A DNA stretch of 64,000 nucleotides from assembly GCA_963210315.1 (NCBI GenBank), contig OY723321.1:1600771-1664770 (forward strand), written 5' to 3'. This DNA is from Rhynchopus euleeides. Its lineage: Eukaryota > Euglenozoa > Diplonemea > Diplonemida > Diplonemidae. Positions within the stretch are counted from its first letter, which is position 1; each line of letters opens with the position of its first letter. The notes under the pieces are model-generated. The model saw only the letters and a list, made by a program, of their open reading frames with translations. It was not told the origin of the DNA and did no database searches. The position numbers and the translations under genes are program-made. Shown here in pieces: positions 1 to 8,729 of the stretch.

Positions 1-659
1 TCAGCTTGTGATGGCGACTGTTTCCTACTGCTGGTTCAAGGCTGTGTTGGTGCTGTTGAAGACGGACGCAGCTGATGAAGGGGGGCCGTCTGTAGTTGGC
101 GCGAAAGCTGTTTCCAGTCATTCGAAAGTGGCGTGTTGCTCTCCCGGATCCGCTCAAAGTTTCCAGAACGATTGCCTGAATTGTGTGGAACTAAAAGTCG
201 GGATTGAAATGGTACAGAATCACTAGACAGCACCCGCACTACTCTCGTCAGGGAGGGGTCTGCAGTGTCGATGTTGACACGACTGCTGACGGAAAGGTGC
301 TGCCAAGGCCATATCTGATCGAGGTCTGTGATAGACACTGCACATGAGGCACATCACAGACCTGAAAACATGTAGTTCTGGTTTAGTTTTGGCCCTTTTT
401 CAAGCGACAGCCCCAATCAAGCCCCCCTTTGGTACCACATGTGGGCCAGAAAAAAAGTACCGCAAAAAAAGTGCTCTCTTTGGCCCCCTGGTGCTGAAAA
501 CCATAGTTTGCGGCATTTCCCGACCGGTTTGGGGTCGAGAACATGATTTTTTACACAAACAATCTTGCTTGTGACAGTAAACAATAGGCTGTTGGCAGCG
601 TGCAGTGCAACATACATAATTCCATGAACAGATATATTGCATAGTGCGCACAAACAAAA
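1..659. other. Upstream flank, no supported gene
   Basis: Only short ORFs overlapping on both strands are present, with no recognisable domain. The stretch precedes the Gag-like ORF and may include the 5' end and untranslated leader of the YR retroelement. I could not find a terminal repeat that would define its left boundary. Confidence 0.4.
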
Positions 660-1706
660 ATGTCCGATAGGGCCAAGTTCGACCTGGAGCTGGTTGACTG
701 GAGCCGCATCCCCTCGGTGGAGTACCCAGCTGACGCCGCCCCGGCCTCCACCTCGACGGACTGCGTCCTCGTCCCCTCGTGCGAGACCCTCCACGATGGG
801 GGCACGCATTGCAACCGGTGTGGATGTCGTGGTTCGGTAGAGTGTCTGGAGAAGAGGATTCCCGACCGCGATGATCGCGTTCGCCTGCTGCCACGGGAGG
901 GGACGAGGTGGGTCTGTCCGCCCTGCGCCTGGGAGGTGCACCAGAAGGAGCCCCTTGTCCGGAGCGGCGACTTGGAAGCACCTCCGGGCGCGGATGAAGA
1001 GGACCTGAGGGAGGCCGTTGTGGACACGGTACCCCCTGCCGGGGACGAGGCCGACGCTGCTTCCCTCCGCAAACAGGTGGCGGAACAGGCGAAGAAGATC
1101 GCCTTCCTGGAGGCCCAGAAGGAGGCGGAGGAGGTCCCGTACGACCTCGAGCTTCGTCGGGTGGCCCGTTGGGAGAAGCACTTGTGCTCCCGGATCGGCG
1201 TGGACCGCATATTGGATAAGGTCCACGCCCGATACGGCCCCTTCCCCGCCAGCCCTGAGGACACCGGCAAGGGGTACCAACACGAGCAGCGGACGCTGTT
1301 CACCGTGCTGAAGAAGGCTCGCGACCCGCGGACGGGACATTGGGCCTCCTCGCTGCTTCCCCTCCTACACGTCACCATGGTGCGTCTTGAGGCCCTGAAA
1401 TACCAGAGTGCCGAGGGGGTCGCCTTCTCCGTCGGGGTAGCCATGGGCGCGGCCTACGAGGCCCACGCCCTCACCGTTGAATGGTCCGCCTACACCGACG
1501 GAGAACTGCGCACCGCCGCCAATGTAGCCAAGAGGGGTGAGGCGGTGAAGGAGGCGCAGAAGAAGGTCTCGGGGGGCGCCGTCCACGCGGGTACCTTCGG
1601 CGCCACGCGAGGAAGGGGGGGCTACTCCGGGGGGAGGAAAGATATGAAGAGGTCTCAGCCGTCCCAAGGGGGGGGTAGGGACCACAAGTACGCAAAAAAG
1701 GACTGA
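660..1706 (+). CDS. Gag-like protein of a tyrosine-recombinase retroelement
   Basis: This 348-residue ORF opens the YR retroelement. Around residues 51-90 it carries a Cys-rich knuckle (CNRCGC, then CPPC) consistent with zinc binding. A Lys/Glu-rich, probably coiled-coil segment (QVAEQAKKIAFLEAQKEAEE) follows near residues 142-160. The C-terminus is Gly/Arg/Lys-rich (TRGRGGYSGGRKDMKRS), typical of nucleic-acid-binding Gag tails. The family is not identified by sequence; the Gag role is inferred from position, the zinc knuckle and the basic tail. The start is the first ATG, in the context aaaaATGTCC. It ends at TGA (1704-1706), and the same frame continues open straight into the recombinase, which suggests readthrough to make a Gag-YR fusion. 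Confidence 0.7.
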   Translation: MSDRAKFDLELVDWSRIPSVEYPADAAPASTSTDCVLVPSCETLHDGGTHCNRCGCRGSVECLEKRIPDRDDRVRLLPREGTRWVCPPCAWEVHQKEPLVRSGDLEAPPGADEEDLREAVVDTVPPAGDEADAASLRKQVAEQAKKIAFLEAQKEAEEVPYDLELRRVARWEKHLCSRIGVDRILDKVHARYGPFPASPEDTGKGYQHEQRTLFTVLKKARDPRTGHWASSLLPLLHVTMVRLEALKYQSAEGVAFSVGVAMGAAYEAHALTVEWSAYTDGELRTAANVAKRGEAVKEAQKKVSGGAVHAGTFGATRGRGGYSGGRKDMKRSQPSQGGGRDHKYAKKD

Positions 1707-1712
1707 CTACCC
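1704..1712 (+). promoter_or_regulatory. Putative stop-codon readthrough site UGA-CUA
   Basis: The Gag stop is read GAC-TGA-CTA-CCC. UGA followed by CUA is one of the established leaky contexts known from viral and cellular readthrough. The frame stays open for 340 codons after it and encodes the recombinase. The first Met codon in that frame lies near 1998, already inside the recombinase N-terminal region, so independent AUG initiation would truncate the protein. Downstream sequence is pyrimidine-rich, with no obvious stem. Function is inferred. Confidence 0.55.
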
Positions 1713-2729
1713 CTGCGTACCCCCTCTCCTCTCCCTCCTTCTCCTCCGCCCTCGACCCTTCCTCTTCGGGATACGCACGCAGCAGCTCCTCTTCCGACTT
1801 CGAATCATCCCAGCCTCCGCATTTGGGAGGAGCAGCTGTCCCAGGGTTCCATCAGACAGCCAGAGGAGATCACGCCGGCGCAGCTGGTGACCCTCAAGCG
1901 CGCCACCTGGCGCACTCAAGCACAGTGCTACAGGGGTTCTGCATCTTTCCTCTCTGTGATCCGCCGCGCCGAGGCCTTCCGTCACAAGGTGCAGGTGATG
2001 GACCCGAGCCTCTCGAGGGAGGAGTGCTTCCATCTGTGGGTCCAACTGCTGCTGCGCCGGCAACAGATTCAGCCCCAGTCTGCCCTGCAGTACCTCACGT
2101 ACTACACGCAGTCGCTGAGGTCGGCCCACGACGCCATGAGGCGGGCCATCAGCGGGCAGCTCCAGGTCTTCGAGAGGCACGAGCGCAAGATGGAGAGAGT
2201 GCCTGCCCTCGAGACGGTGCTGGAGGCCTTGTCCAAGGCGTCTGGCACTCTCAGAGCTGCGCTGGCACTGCAGATGGCGACCGGGTCCCGCTGGGTCGAC
2301 CTCGAGAGGCTCAGGGGGGCTCACATTCAACTACACCGGGCCGACTCCCCTCCCGACTTCTTCATGGTCACCTTCGTGAGGGGGAAGACGGACAGCAGGG
2401 GCTCGGGTCAGTCACTTCTCCTACCCAAAGAGGGTCGTCTATCCCTCATCTTCCTCGAGTGGTTCGAGAGTCAACGTCTTGCGGAGCAAGCTCCGGTCTT
2501 TGGCAACCTCACCTACACTGCATACAACGAGTACCTGAAAGAGAATCTCTGTGTTACCACACAGTTGATCAGGCATTCCAGCCTCAATGCAGTCGCGGAG
2601 TCGCGAGGCGAGGAGGCGGCACAGGCACTGGCCCGACACAGGAGTGTGCAGGTCACCCGGGGGTACCTTCGGCGGGGCCTGTGGGAGCCCGTCAAGGACA
2701 CTGCCTTGTCGACGCCCCTCCTGCAGTAA
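1707..2729 (+). CDS. Tyrosine recombinase of the YR retroelement (readthrough product)
   Basis: The open frame immediately follows the Gag TGA and ends at TAA 2727-2729. A Pro/Ser-rich linker leads into an alpha-helical N-terminal region and a C-terminal catalytic domain of the phage-integrase fold. Visible catalytic landmarks are the first Arg in TGSRWVDLERLR (Arg at 2289-2291), a Lys in the beta-hairpin FVRGKTD, the second Arg box QLIRHSSLN, the His in ALARHRS, and the nucleophilic Tyr in VTRGYLRRG (2664-2666). The HxxR box reads QxxR, so its first His is replaced. In YR retroelements this enzyme integrates the cDNA circle. The element order Gag-YR-RT, with YR before RT, is as I recall for VIPER rather than DIRS or Ngaro, where YR is last. 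Confidence 0.82.
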   Translation, partial: LPLRTPSPLPPSPPPSTLPLRDTHAAAPLPTSNHPSLRIWEEQLSQGSIRQPEEITPAQLVTLKRATWRTQAQCYRGSASFLSVIRRAEAFRHKVQVMDPSLSREECFHLWVQLLLRRQQIQPQSALQYLTYYTQSLRSAHDAMRRAISGQLQVFERHERKMERVPALETVLEALSKASGTLRAALALQMATGSRWVDLERLRGAHIQLHRADSPPDFFMVTFVRGKTDSRGSGQSLLLPKEGRLSLIFLEWFESQRLAEQAPVFGNLTYTAYNEYLKENLCVTTQLIRHSSLNAVAESRGEEAAQALARHRSVQVTRGYLRRGLWEPVKDTALSTPLLQ

Positions 2730-4540
2730 TACAAGAGGAGCGTCGAGAGCCGCAACTATCTTCGAGCGGGAAGAATACACAAGACAAACGTCGCGAGCCG
2801 TCACTGTCTGAGCATGAAAACACTGGTTTTACACAGGATGGGCGTCGCGAGCCGCATACATCCACAGCCAGAGCAATTACACAAGACAAACGTCGCGAGC
2901 CGTCACTGTCTAACCACTCAACTATCGGTCTTACACAGGATGGGCGTCGCGAGCCGCTTACATCCACAACCGACACAATTACACAAGACAAACGTCGCGA
3001 GCCGTCACTGTCAAAACATACAAGCACCGGCTTTACACAGGATGGGCGTCGCGAGCCGCTTACATCCACAGCCGACACCATTACACAAGACAAACGTCGC
3101 GAGCCGTCACTGTCAAACCGTGCAACCACCGGCTTTACACAGGATGGGCGTCGCGAGCCGCTTACATCCACAGCCAAAATAATTACACATGACAAACGTC
3201 GAGAGCCGTCACTGTCCACCCTCCAAGCATCCGAGCTGGCGTCATCTACACAAAACAAGCGTCGAGAGCCGCACATGTCAAAAACAACTACGATCTCGAG
3301 CAAGAGCCCGTTACAACATCTCTGGGAGGTCTTACAACACTATGACTACGACTGGTCCTGGTGGGACATCGATGGATCCACGAGGATACCCAGAGCAAGC
3401 TATGAGGGTAAAATCGCGGGGGCACCATCACTCCCCTTAAACAGCGAACTCCTTCTGAAGGACTTTCCCCACCTGCAGGAGAATTTTATATGGATTTCTC
3501 ATGCCTTTATCTCCAAGCACGCCAGGTGGGAGGGTACGGCCAGCGCCGGACCTAGAAACGCAAAGTTGGGCGCATGCACTGAACAGCTGCTCAGTGGCTC
3601 ATTTGCAGAGAAGGCTCCGAGGTCGCGCAAGGGATGCTGTTTGCACTCGGCTTTTTGTGTACCGAAAAGGAAACCAGGCGAACTACGTTTCATTCTGGCA
3701 TGCCAACGTCTGAATCAGGCCATGGCTCACATCAAGCTACCGCCCTGCCAGTTCCCCTCTTATACAATGATCGTAGACACGGTATTAAGCGGCGCCTTTT
3801 TTTGCGAGTTCGATTTCAAGAGCTGGTTTTTTCAGTTCAATATCGAGCCTGCAGCCCGACCATTCTTCGCCTTCCGGTGCAACAACGCAATCTTGTGGAT
3901 GACACGTCTAGCCATGGGATACAGAGCTTCACCACAGCTGGGTCAAGCTGTTACGAGATGTCTGGGAGCAGAGGCTGTTGCCAACACGCAGGCTGAACAC
4001 ATCTCTTGGCTGGATAACACCGTCTTCGTCGCTGATTCCGCGGAGATTCTCAATCGGGTGAAATCTAACTTCGAAGCGATATGTGCACGATACGGGGTTA
4101 TCATTGGGGATACCTCGCCGATCAGCCGACAGGGTACAATGCTCGGTCTACACTTCGACTGCATACACAAGAGATGGAAGATGGATCCCGCCTGGGTCGA
4201 GAAACTAAAGGGATCTCTTCAGATAAGTATGCTCGAAGCCGCAATGCCACTTCGATTCTGGTGGAGAATGTGCGGACTCATTCTCTGGCGGGTGTATGCT
4301 CTTCAGCTCCACTTGTACGAGCAGGCCAGCTTGCTCAGCTGGATGTCAGAAGTCAGCAAGGACGGCGTCCTTAGTTACGAAAGCTGGTCGAGAGAAGTCA
4401 CCCTTCCATTGAACGTACGAGCCTCGATGCAAGACTCGCTGGGACAACTTCTGCAGAACCCCTGGCGTATATGGAGTCCTCCACCCACAGATAGGGGCAC
4501 GAAGAGCGGAAGCAGGAACATACCGTCAGGAATAGGTTGA
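2729..4540 (+). CDS. Reverse transcriptase of the YR retroelement, with N-terminal tandem repeats
   Basis: This ORF lies in the -1 frame relative to the recombinase, and its frame is open well before the recombinase stop. The start is uncertain: a -1 shift near 2700-2729 or the internal ATG at 3275 are the options. Residues encoded by 2735-3260 are tandem repeats with the core KRREPSLS or GRREP. The polymerase follows: a fingers motif (FCVPKRKPGELRF), motif A (CEFDFKSWFFQF), motif B (AMGYRASPQLGQA) and motif C, which reads WLDN (4007-4018) instead of YxDD. A thumb-like segment extends to about 4490. An RNase H domain is expected next but the ORF stops at TGA 4538-4540. A string in another frame around 4565-4600 (AIVIETPTTRPGV) could be the remnant start of RNase H, cut off by the 51-bp array. 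Confidence 0.75.
   Translation: MQEERREPQLSSSGKNTQDKRREPSLSEHENTGFTQDGRREPHTSTARAITQDKRREPSLSNHSTIGLTQDGRREPLTSTTDTITQDKRREPSLSKHTSTGFTQDGRREPLTSTADTITQDKRREPSLSNRATTGFTQDGRREPLTSTAKIITHDKRREPSLSTLQASELASSTQNKRREPHMSKTTTISSKSPLQHLWEVLQHYDYDWSWWDIDGSTRIPRASYEGKIAGAPSLPLNSELLLKDFPHLQENFIWISHAFISKHARWEGTASAGPRNAKLGACTEQLLSGSFAEKAPRSRKGCCLHSAFCVPKRKPGELRFILACQRLNQAMAHIKLPPCQFPSYTMIVDTVLSGAFFCEFDFKSWFFQFNIEPAARPFFAFRCNNAILWMTRLAMGYRASPQLGQAVTRCLGAEAVANTQAEHISWLDNTVFVADSAEILNRVKSNFEAICARYGVIIGDTSPISRQGTMLGLHFDCIHKRWKMDPAWVEKLKGSLQISMLEAAMPLRFWWRMCGLILWRVYALQLHLYEQASLLSWMSEVSKDGVLSYESWSREVTLPLNVRASMQDSLGQLLQNPWRIWSPPPTDRGTKSGSRNIPSGIG
2735..3265 (+). repeat. Coding tandem repeat, 102-bp unit made of two 51-bp-class halves
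   Basis: About five tandem copies share the core CGTCGCGAGCCG. Half-units alternate between an ACAAGACAAACGTCGCGAGCC type and a CAGGATGGGCGTCGCGAGCC type. The combined period of 102 bp is a multiple of three, so the array stays open in the RT frame as a 34-residue repeat (RREPSLS alternating with RREPLTST). It sits at the start of the RT reading frame. Confidence 0.85.
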
Positions 4541-4615
4541 GGGTCTCTCGGGAACGGCAGGCCACCGGAGCCATAGTCATCGAGACCCCAACCACACGCC
4601 CCGGCGTATAAAACG

Positions 4616-5640
4616 AGAAACCACGCCTGGTGCTTCAAGCGAACACTTCCGAGTGTCGAGAGGAAATACCCACGCCGCTGGCGTTTCAAGCGAACACTTC
4701 CGAGTGTCGATAGTCAATACCCACGCCGCTGGCGTTTCAAACGAACACTTCCGAGTGTCAAGAGGAACTACCCACGTCTCTGGCGTTTCAAACGAACACT
4801 TCCGAGTGTCGAGAGGAAATACCCACGCCTCTGGCGTTTCAAGCGAACACTTCCGAGTGTCAAGAGGATATACCCACGTCTCTGGCGTTTCAAGCGAACA
4901 CTTCCGAGTGTCGATAGTCAAAACCCACGCCGCTGGCGTTTCAAACGAACACTTCCGAGTGTCAAGAGGATATACCCACGTCTCTGGCGTTTCAAGCGAA
5001 CACTTCCGAGTGTCGATAGTCAAAACCCACGCCGCTGGCGTTTCAAACGAACACTTCCGAGTGTCGATAGTAAATACCCACGCCGCTGGCGTTTCAAACG
5101 AACACTTCCGAGTGTCAAGAGGATATACCCACGTCTCTGGCGTTTCAAACGAACACTTCCGAGTGTCGAGAGGAAATACCCACGTCTCTGGCGTGTCCAA
5201 GCAAACACTTCCGAGTGTTAAGGGGGTCTTCGCTACGGGGTGGTCGTCAGTGCATTTTGGTGCATTCCCGTTTGAATTGGCTGAAAACTGTCGAAGTTTG
5301 TCGAAGTTTGTCGACCAGCGAAGACCCCCTAAGAGTACATACCCACGCCGCTGGCGTTTTTTCAAGCAAGCACTTCCGAGTGTCAAGAGTAACTACCCGC
5401 CGGCGGTTTCCAAGCGAGCACTTCCGAGTGTCAAGAGGAACCACCCACGTCTCTGGCGTTTTCAAGCAAACACTTCCGAGTGTTAAGAGTACATACCCAC
5501 ACTGCTGGCGTTTTTCAAGCAAGCGCCTCCGAGTGTCAAGAGGGGCTACCCGCGTCTCAGGCGTTTTCAAGCAAACACTTCCGAGGATCGAGAGTAAATA
5601 CCCACGCCGCTGGCGTCTTCAAGCAAGCACTTCCGAGTGT
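4616..5640. repeat. 51-bp minisatellite with two dyads per unit
   Basis: The unit is built on GCGAACACTTCCGAGTGTC and CCCACGCCGCTGGCGTTTC. About 12 tight copies occupy 4630-5220, and about six looser copies follow an inserted MITE (5332-5640). Each unit holds ACACT-tccg-AGTGT and ACGCC-gct-GGCGT, two small inverted repeats. Since 51 is divisible by three and no frame gains stops, long ORFs appear on both strands here; I regard those as artefacts of the repeat. Confidence 0.9.
5222..5329. mobile_element. Tourist-like MITE inside the 51-bp array
   Basis: A 108-bp insert with terminal inverted repeats GGGGGTCTTCGCT / AGCGAAGACCCCC is flanked by TAA on both sides (5219-5221 and 5330-5332). A 3-bp TAA duplication with G-rich ends fits PIF/Harbinger-derived MITEs. 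Related copies with the same ends lie at 22647-22756 and 54364-54448. Confidence 0.75.
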
Positions 5641-5707
5641 CAAGGCCGAGGACCTCCGGGGGCAAGGAGGTGAGGCAGACGGGATCCACTGCACATACAC
5701 GTGAGCC

Positions 5708-5899
5708 ATGGCCACACAAGCGGCGAACGACGCCGCCAACGCCACCACCGACGACAACGAGGACGGAGGGCCGACGGAGATGTCACCCCGCAGACGTAAG
5801 GACCTGCATGAGGAAAATGCAGAAGAGGCAGCAGAGGCCCAGATCCAGGAAGGGATACACCATTTCGCAACTCTTCTGACCGCCTCACGGAGAACTTAG
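5708..5899 (+). CDS. Small acidic ORF, unknown
   Basis: A 63-codon ORF begins at an ATG with a good context (gccATGG) and is rich in Ala, Glu and Asp (ENAEEAAEAQIQEGIHH). No domain is recognised. It sits between the 51-bp array and the decayed YR element and may be the leading fragment of that element's first ORF, or chance. Confidence 0.25.
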   Translation: MATQAANDAANATTDDNEDGGPTEMSPRRRKDLHEENAEEAAEAQIQEGIHHFATLLTASRRT

Positions 5900-7259
5900 G
5901 GTACATACATATAGCAGGAGCCAACCCGGAGGCGGGGTGAAAAAGGAGGGTTCAACCACAGCAGGACAAACGGCGGGCAGCGGTGGTGACGACGCAGAGG
6001 ACCCTGGCGGAAGCACTAGCCAGATCACACCGGACAACACTTCACCGGACATACAACGCTTCTCCGAGCCCCGGAGCCTGTGGGAGACCGACACGCGGAC
6101 CAACCCCCCTCAAAAACGGCGTCGCCATGTGGATCACACCTGCAATACGCCAGGATATCGACACCGCGCGAAAGCAGAGGAACCACGACCGCTGGTGAGG
6201 TTGACATTTGGGATGAGGCCTCAGCCTCCCGCCCGACTTAGCCGACCTTTTGAAAGACCGCATCTGGTATCTGGTATCACAGCGCGGCAGGAGATCCAGC
6301 AAGGTTTCGCGTCAGTGACGTATCGATATCGCGAAGCCGCCCTCGGAGAGTGCCAGAAGAGCGTTTGAGGGTCCCCCGAGAACAGGCCACCGGTGCCAAA
6401 CAACATCGGGACCCCCAGCTACACGCCCCCGGCGTCCGATACAATAACCGCGCCACTGGCGCCTTCGAAGAAAACGGAAAACGAGGAACTCGCACCACAT
6501 ACGACGGGACCAATATACCAAGAGGAGAATACGACGTTTCCAACAGGTGTCCCCTGCATCAGTGACGCACCGATACATGGCAAAGGCGCGGAGGGCGACC
6601 GAGACAACTAACCCACACCACGTTCGACGGGGGGCAGTCTCACCTGGCGGAGCGAAACGTGCCGTGCGGAGGACATCAGGAAGCCTTCACGACATGCAAC
6701 GACAGATGGCCTGGTGCGATATATCGAGGCCACCTGCAACCTCCGGGCGCGGGAGACAACAGACCTCTCAGCGCAGCTCAAGTGGCAAAGGCGCACCATC
6801 GGGGAGCGTCGTGACGACTGCACTGCCACTTCACTCCTCCCATCCTCCTTCGAAGCCAAGATGCCTGCTGACACCAGGACGAGAATACGACCCGCTGGAG
6901 GACAAGGAGGGGCACCACGGCACGGAAAGCAACACCTCAGAAGGTACGGCAGACACCGACTCAGAACACGGGACCAGAGATATACGTCGATCTTTACGGA
7001 GACCCATCGTGAAGACCGCCTTGCCCCTATCTACGACACGCGCCCAAACCTGGCGCAGCACCGTAAACTGGACTCAAACTGAACGAGGAACTGAGAGACG
7101 TCCCGGGACCCCACCACCGACCCCGAAGCCCCCAAGAATGCGCTGCTCCCCGGGAACACACAACCACTTCAGGGACATGCGGAGGATGATACCACACCAT
7201 ACACTACAACCCGTCGACGACCTGAACACCTACGACGTCACCGCGCTAGACGCGATACA
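5900..7259. other. Degenerate element-like DNA without intact gene
   Basis: Short ORFs in all three forward frames pass the signal between one another, as expected of a frameshifted coding region. Segments such as DLSAQLKWQRRTIGERRDD (around 6770-6830) look protein-like but are not assignable. The stretch around 6370-6470 resembles 4545-4620, just after the first RT ORF. It is probably the 5' part of the decayed element whose RT follows. Confidence 0.35.
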
Positions 7260-8435
7260 TGCAAAACTTACGCTACCATCCCAAGTGAGGGGGAACGCAT
7301 CATCGTCGACGTACAGACTCTATACTCGTACATGGCGCGACCGCCAGACATGAAATTGGACGACGTCTCAGAGGGACACACCGCACCGCTGAGGCAAAAT
7401 TGGGTCATGCTCGCCGATGCCCGGAGCGAGTTCTATCAGTCCCCAGTGGAGGAGGAGATCAACGCTACCTCGGGGTCCGTTTCGGAGACAAGTGGGATGA
7501 CTTTGGGCCAGCGCACCCGTCGGTGATGTACATGGGGCGGTCGCACTCACTGACAATTGCGAACCGGAGTGCGAGGGTGCTTCTCCCCCCAAAGGATTGG
7601 CATCGTCTGAACGGCCCCCTCCGTGGGTACAGCCGAAACACTCGACGAAGCGCAGGCGAAGTACAGGACCTTCCGCGAAAGATGCGACTACATCAACGCG
7701 ACCCGGAACCTCGACGACGCCGATCATGGGATACCGACACAACGGTTCTGCACATGGACCGCACGGGTGGCGAAGGCGGCGCAGAGAGAGCGAGGAGCTG
7801 ACGAAAACGCTCGGGGGAGCGCCAACACCACGGAGAGCCTCCCGCATCCTCGGCTCAACAGGCTGGCAGGCATACGTCACGCGCACGCTACTGTGGTACA
7901 CCCCCGAAACTCTCTTCTATCCGGCGCATGGGGCGCAGAGCGCACGACAACAACGCGGTGTGGGACGCCAACACACGAGTGCCCAACCCGGTGACCCGGG
8001 AGACATCAACACGGATGGAGATCATACGCGAGGACAACCGACACCAGACAGAACCAACGGCACATGAAACGCTGTGGTCCGACGCATCGTCGACGGCGTG
8101 GAAACGAATCTGGAAAAGGGAGAGGATACCGGCACACAAGGGGTGTGCACCGGGGCGGACCGGACGCGCACATCTATTTTGAAGAAGGCCTTCGCCACGG
8201 AGCAAGGACTGCGCATCATCAACTCACAGGGCATCGCTGTGACGTGCACATCGACAATCTCCCTCGGGTCTCCTACATGCGGCGAGTACACTACGCGAAC
8301 TACAGAGGCAGTCTACTCCTGCAGCGCATATTCCTCGTAGCACGCACGAAGCGGCTGCACTCAACCCCCAACGGGTACCAACCGACGAGCGAGCTGACAC
8401 CCGCGGAACACGAGCAGAACGGGCAATACGCCTAG
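7260..8435 (+). pseudogene. Frameshifted RT-RNase H of a second YR-type retroelement
   Basis: Conserved polymerase and RNase H motifs appear in order but in different forward frames. A fingers motif GERIIVDVQTLYSYM and motif A (MLADARSEFYQSPVEEE) lie in one frame up to about 7463. The next block (DQRYLGVRFGDKWDDFGPAHPSVMY) is in another frame, displaced by two bases at a GAG run. Thumb/connection-like sequence (LDEAQAKYRTF, then GIPTQRF, then LNRLAGIRHAHATVV) covers 7630-7920. RNase H landmarks are LWSDASSTAW near 8070-8100, a Glu-bearing helix FATEQGLRIINSQGI near 8190-8230, and DVHIDNLPRVSYMRR followed by LHSTPNGYQPTSE up to 8435. Motif C is not recognisable. The layout fits a DIRS/Ngaro-like RT-RH. 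It differs clearly from the RT at 2729-4540, so it is a separate element. Confidence 0.65.
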
Positions 8436-8540
8436 CTCCAGCACAGATGCCAACACGCAGCACCACATAACCCGCACTCGGCACCGTATGTATGCCGACC
8501 AACCGGTGCACGAGCACGTCCCTCCGGAAGAGGGTCCTGG

Positions 8541-8729
8541 GTGTGGAAGCGTCAACGCATCAAACGAAGTACCAAGTAGTAGAGGAAGAGCGGCAGAGTT
8601 GAAGTGACACTTTTTACGCACACGACCTTCGCGCGGAAAGTGTCATTCAGCTCTGCCAAACGTGCTCTACACACCACCCCCTTCATCAGGCAAGTGGGTT
8701 TGTAAGTGTGTGTGGAAGCGTCAACGCAT
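8541..8729. repeat. 20-bp direct repeats flanking an imperfect hairpin
   Basis: GTGTGGAAGCGTCAACGCAT occurs at 8541-8560 and again at 8710-8729. Between them, arms at 8592-8613 and 8637-8657 (GGCAGAG...ACACTTT and AAAGTGT...CTCTGCC) form an imperfect stem of about 20 bp. The position just after the decayed RNase H suggests terminal sequences of that YR element. Confidence 0.55.

Noticed and set aside
1823..2728. The upstream part of the 905-codon frame 1823-4540 as a protein
   Set aside because: It overlaps the recombinase in another frame and reads as a shadow. Only the part from about 2729 onward carries repeats and RT motifs.
4577..5486. Long ORFs on both strands across the 51-bp array
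   Set aside because: The 51-bp period keeps any stop-free frame open. No start or domain supports translation.
2735..5640. CRISPR array
   Set aside because: Units are contiguous tandem copies with variants and no unique spacers, in a eukaryotic context.
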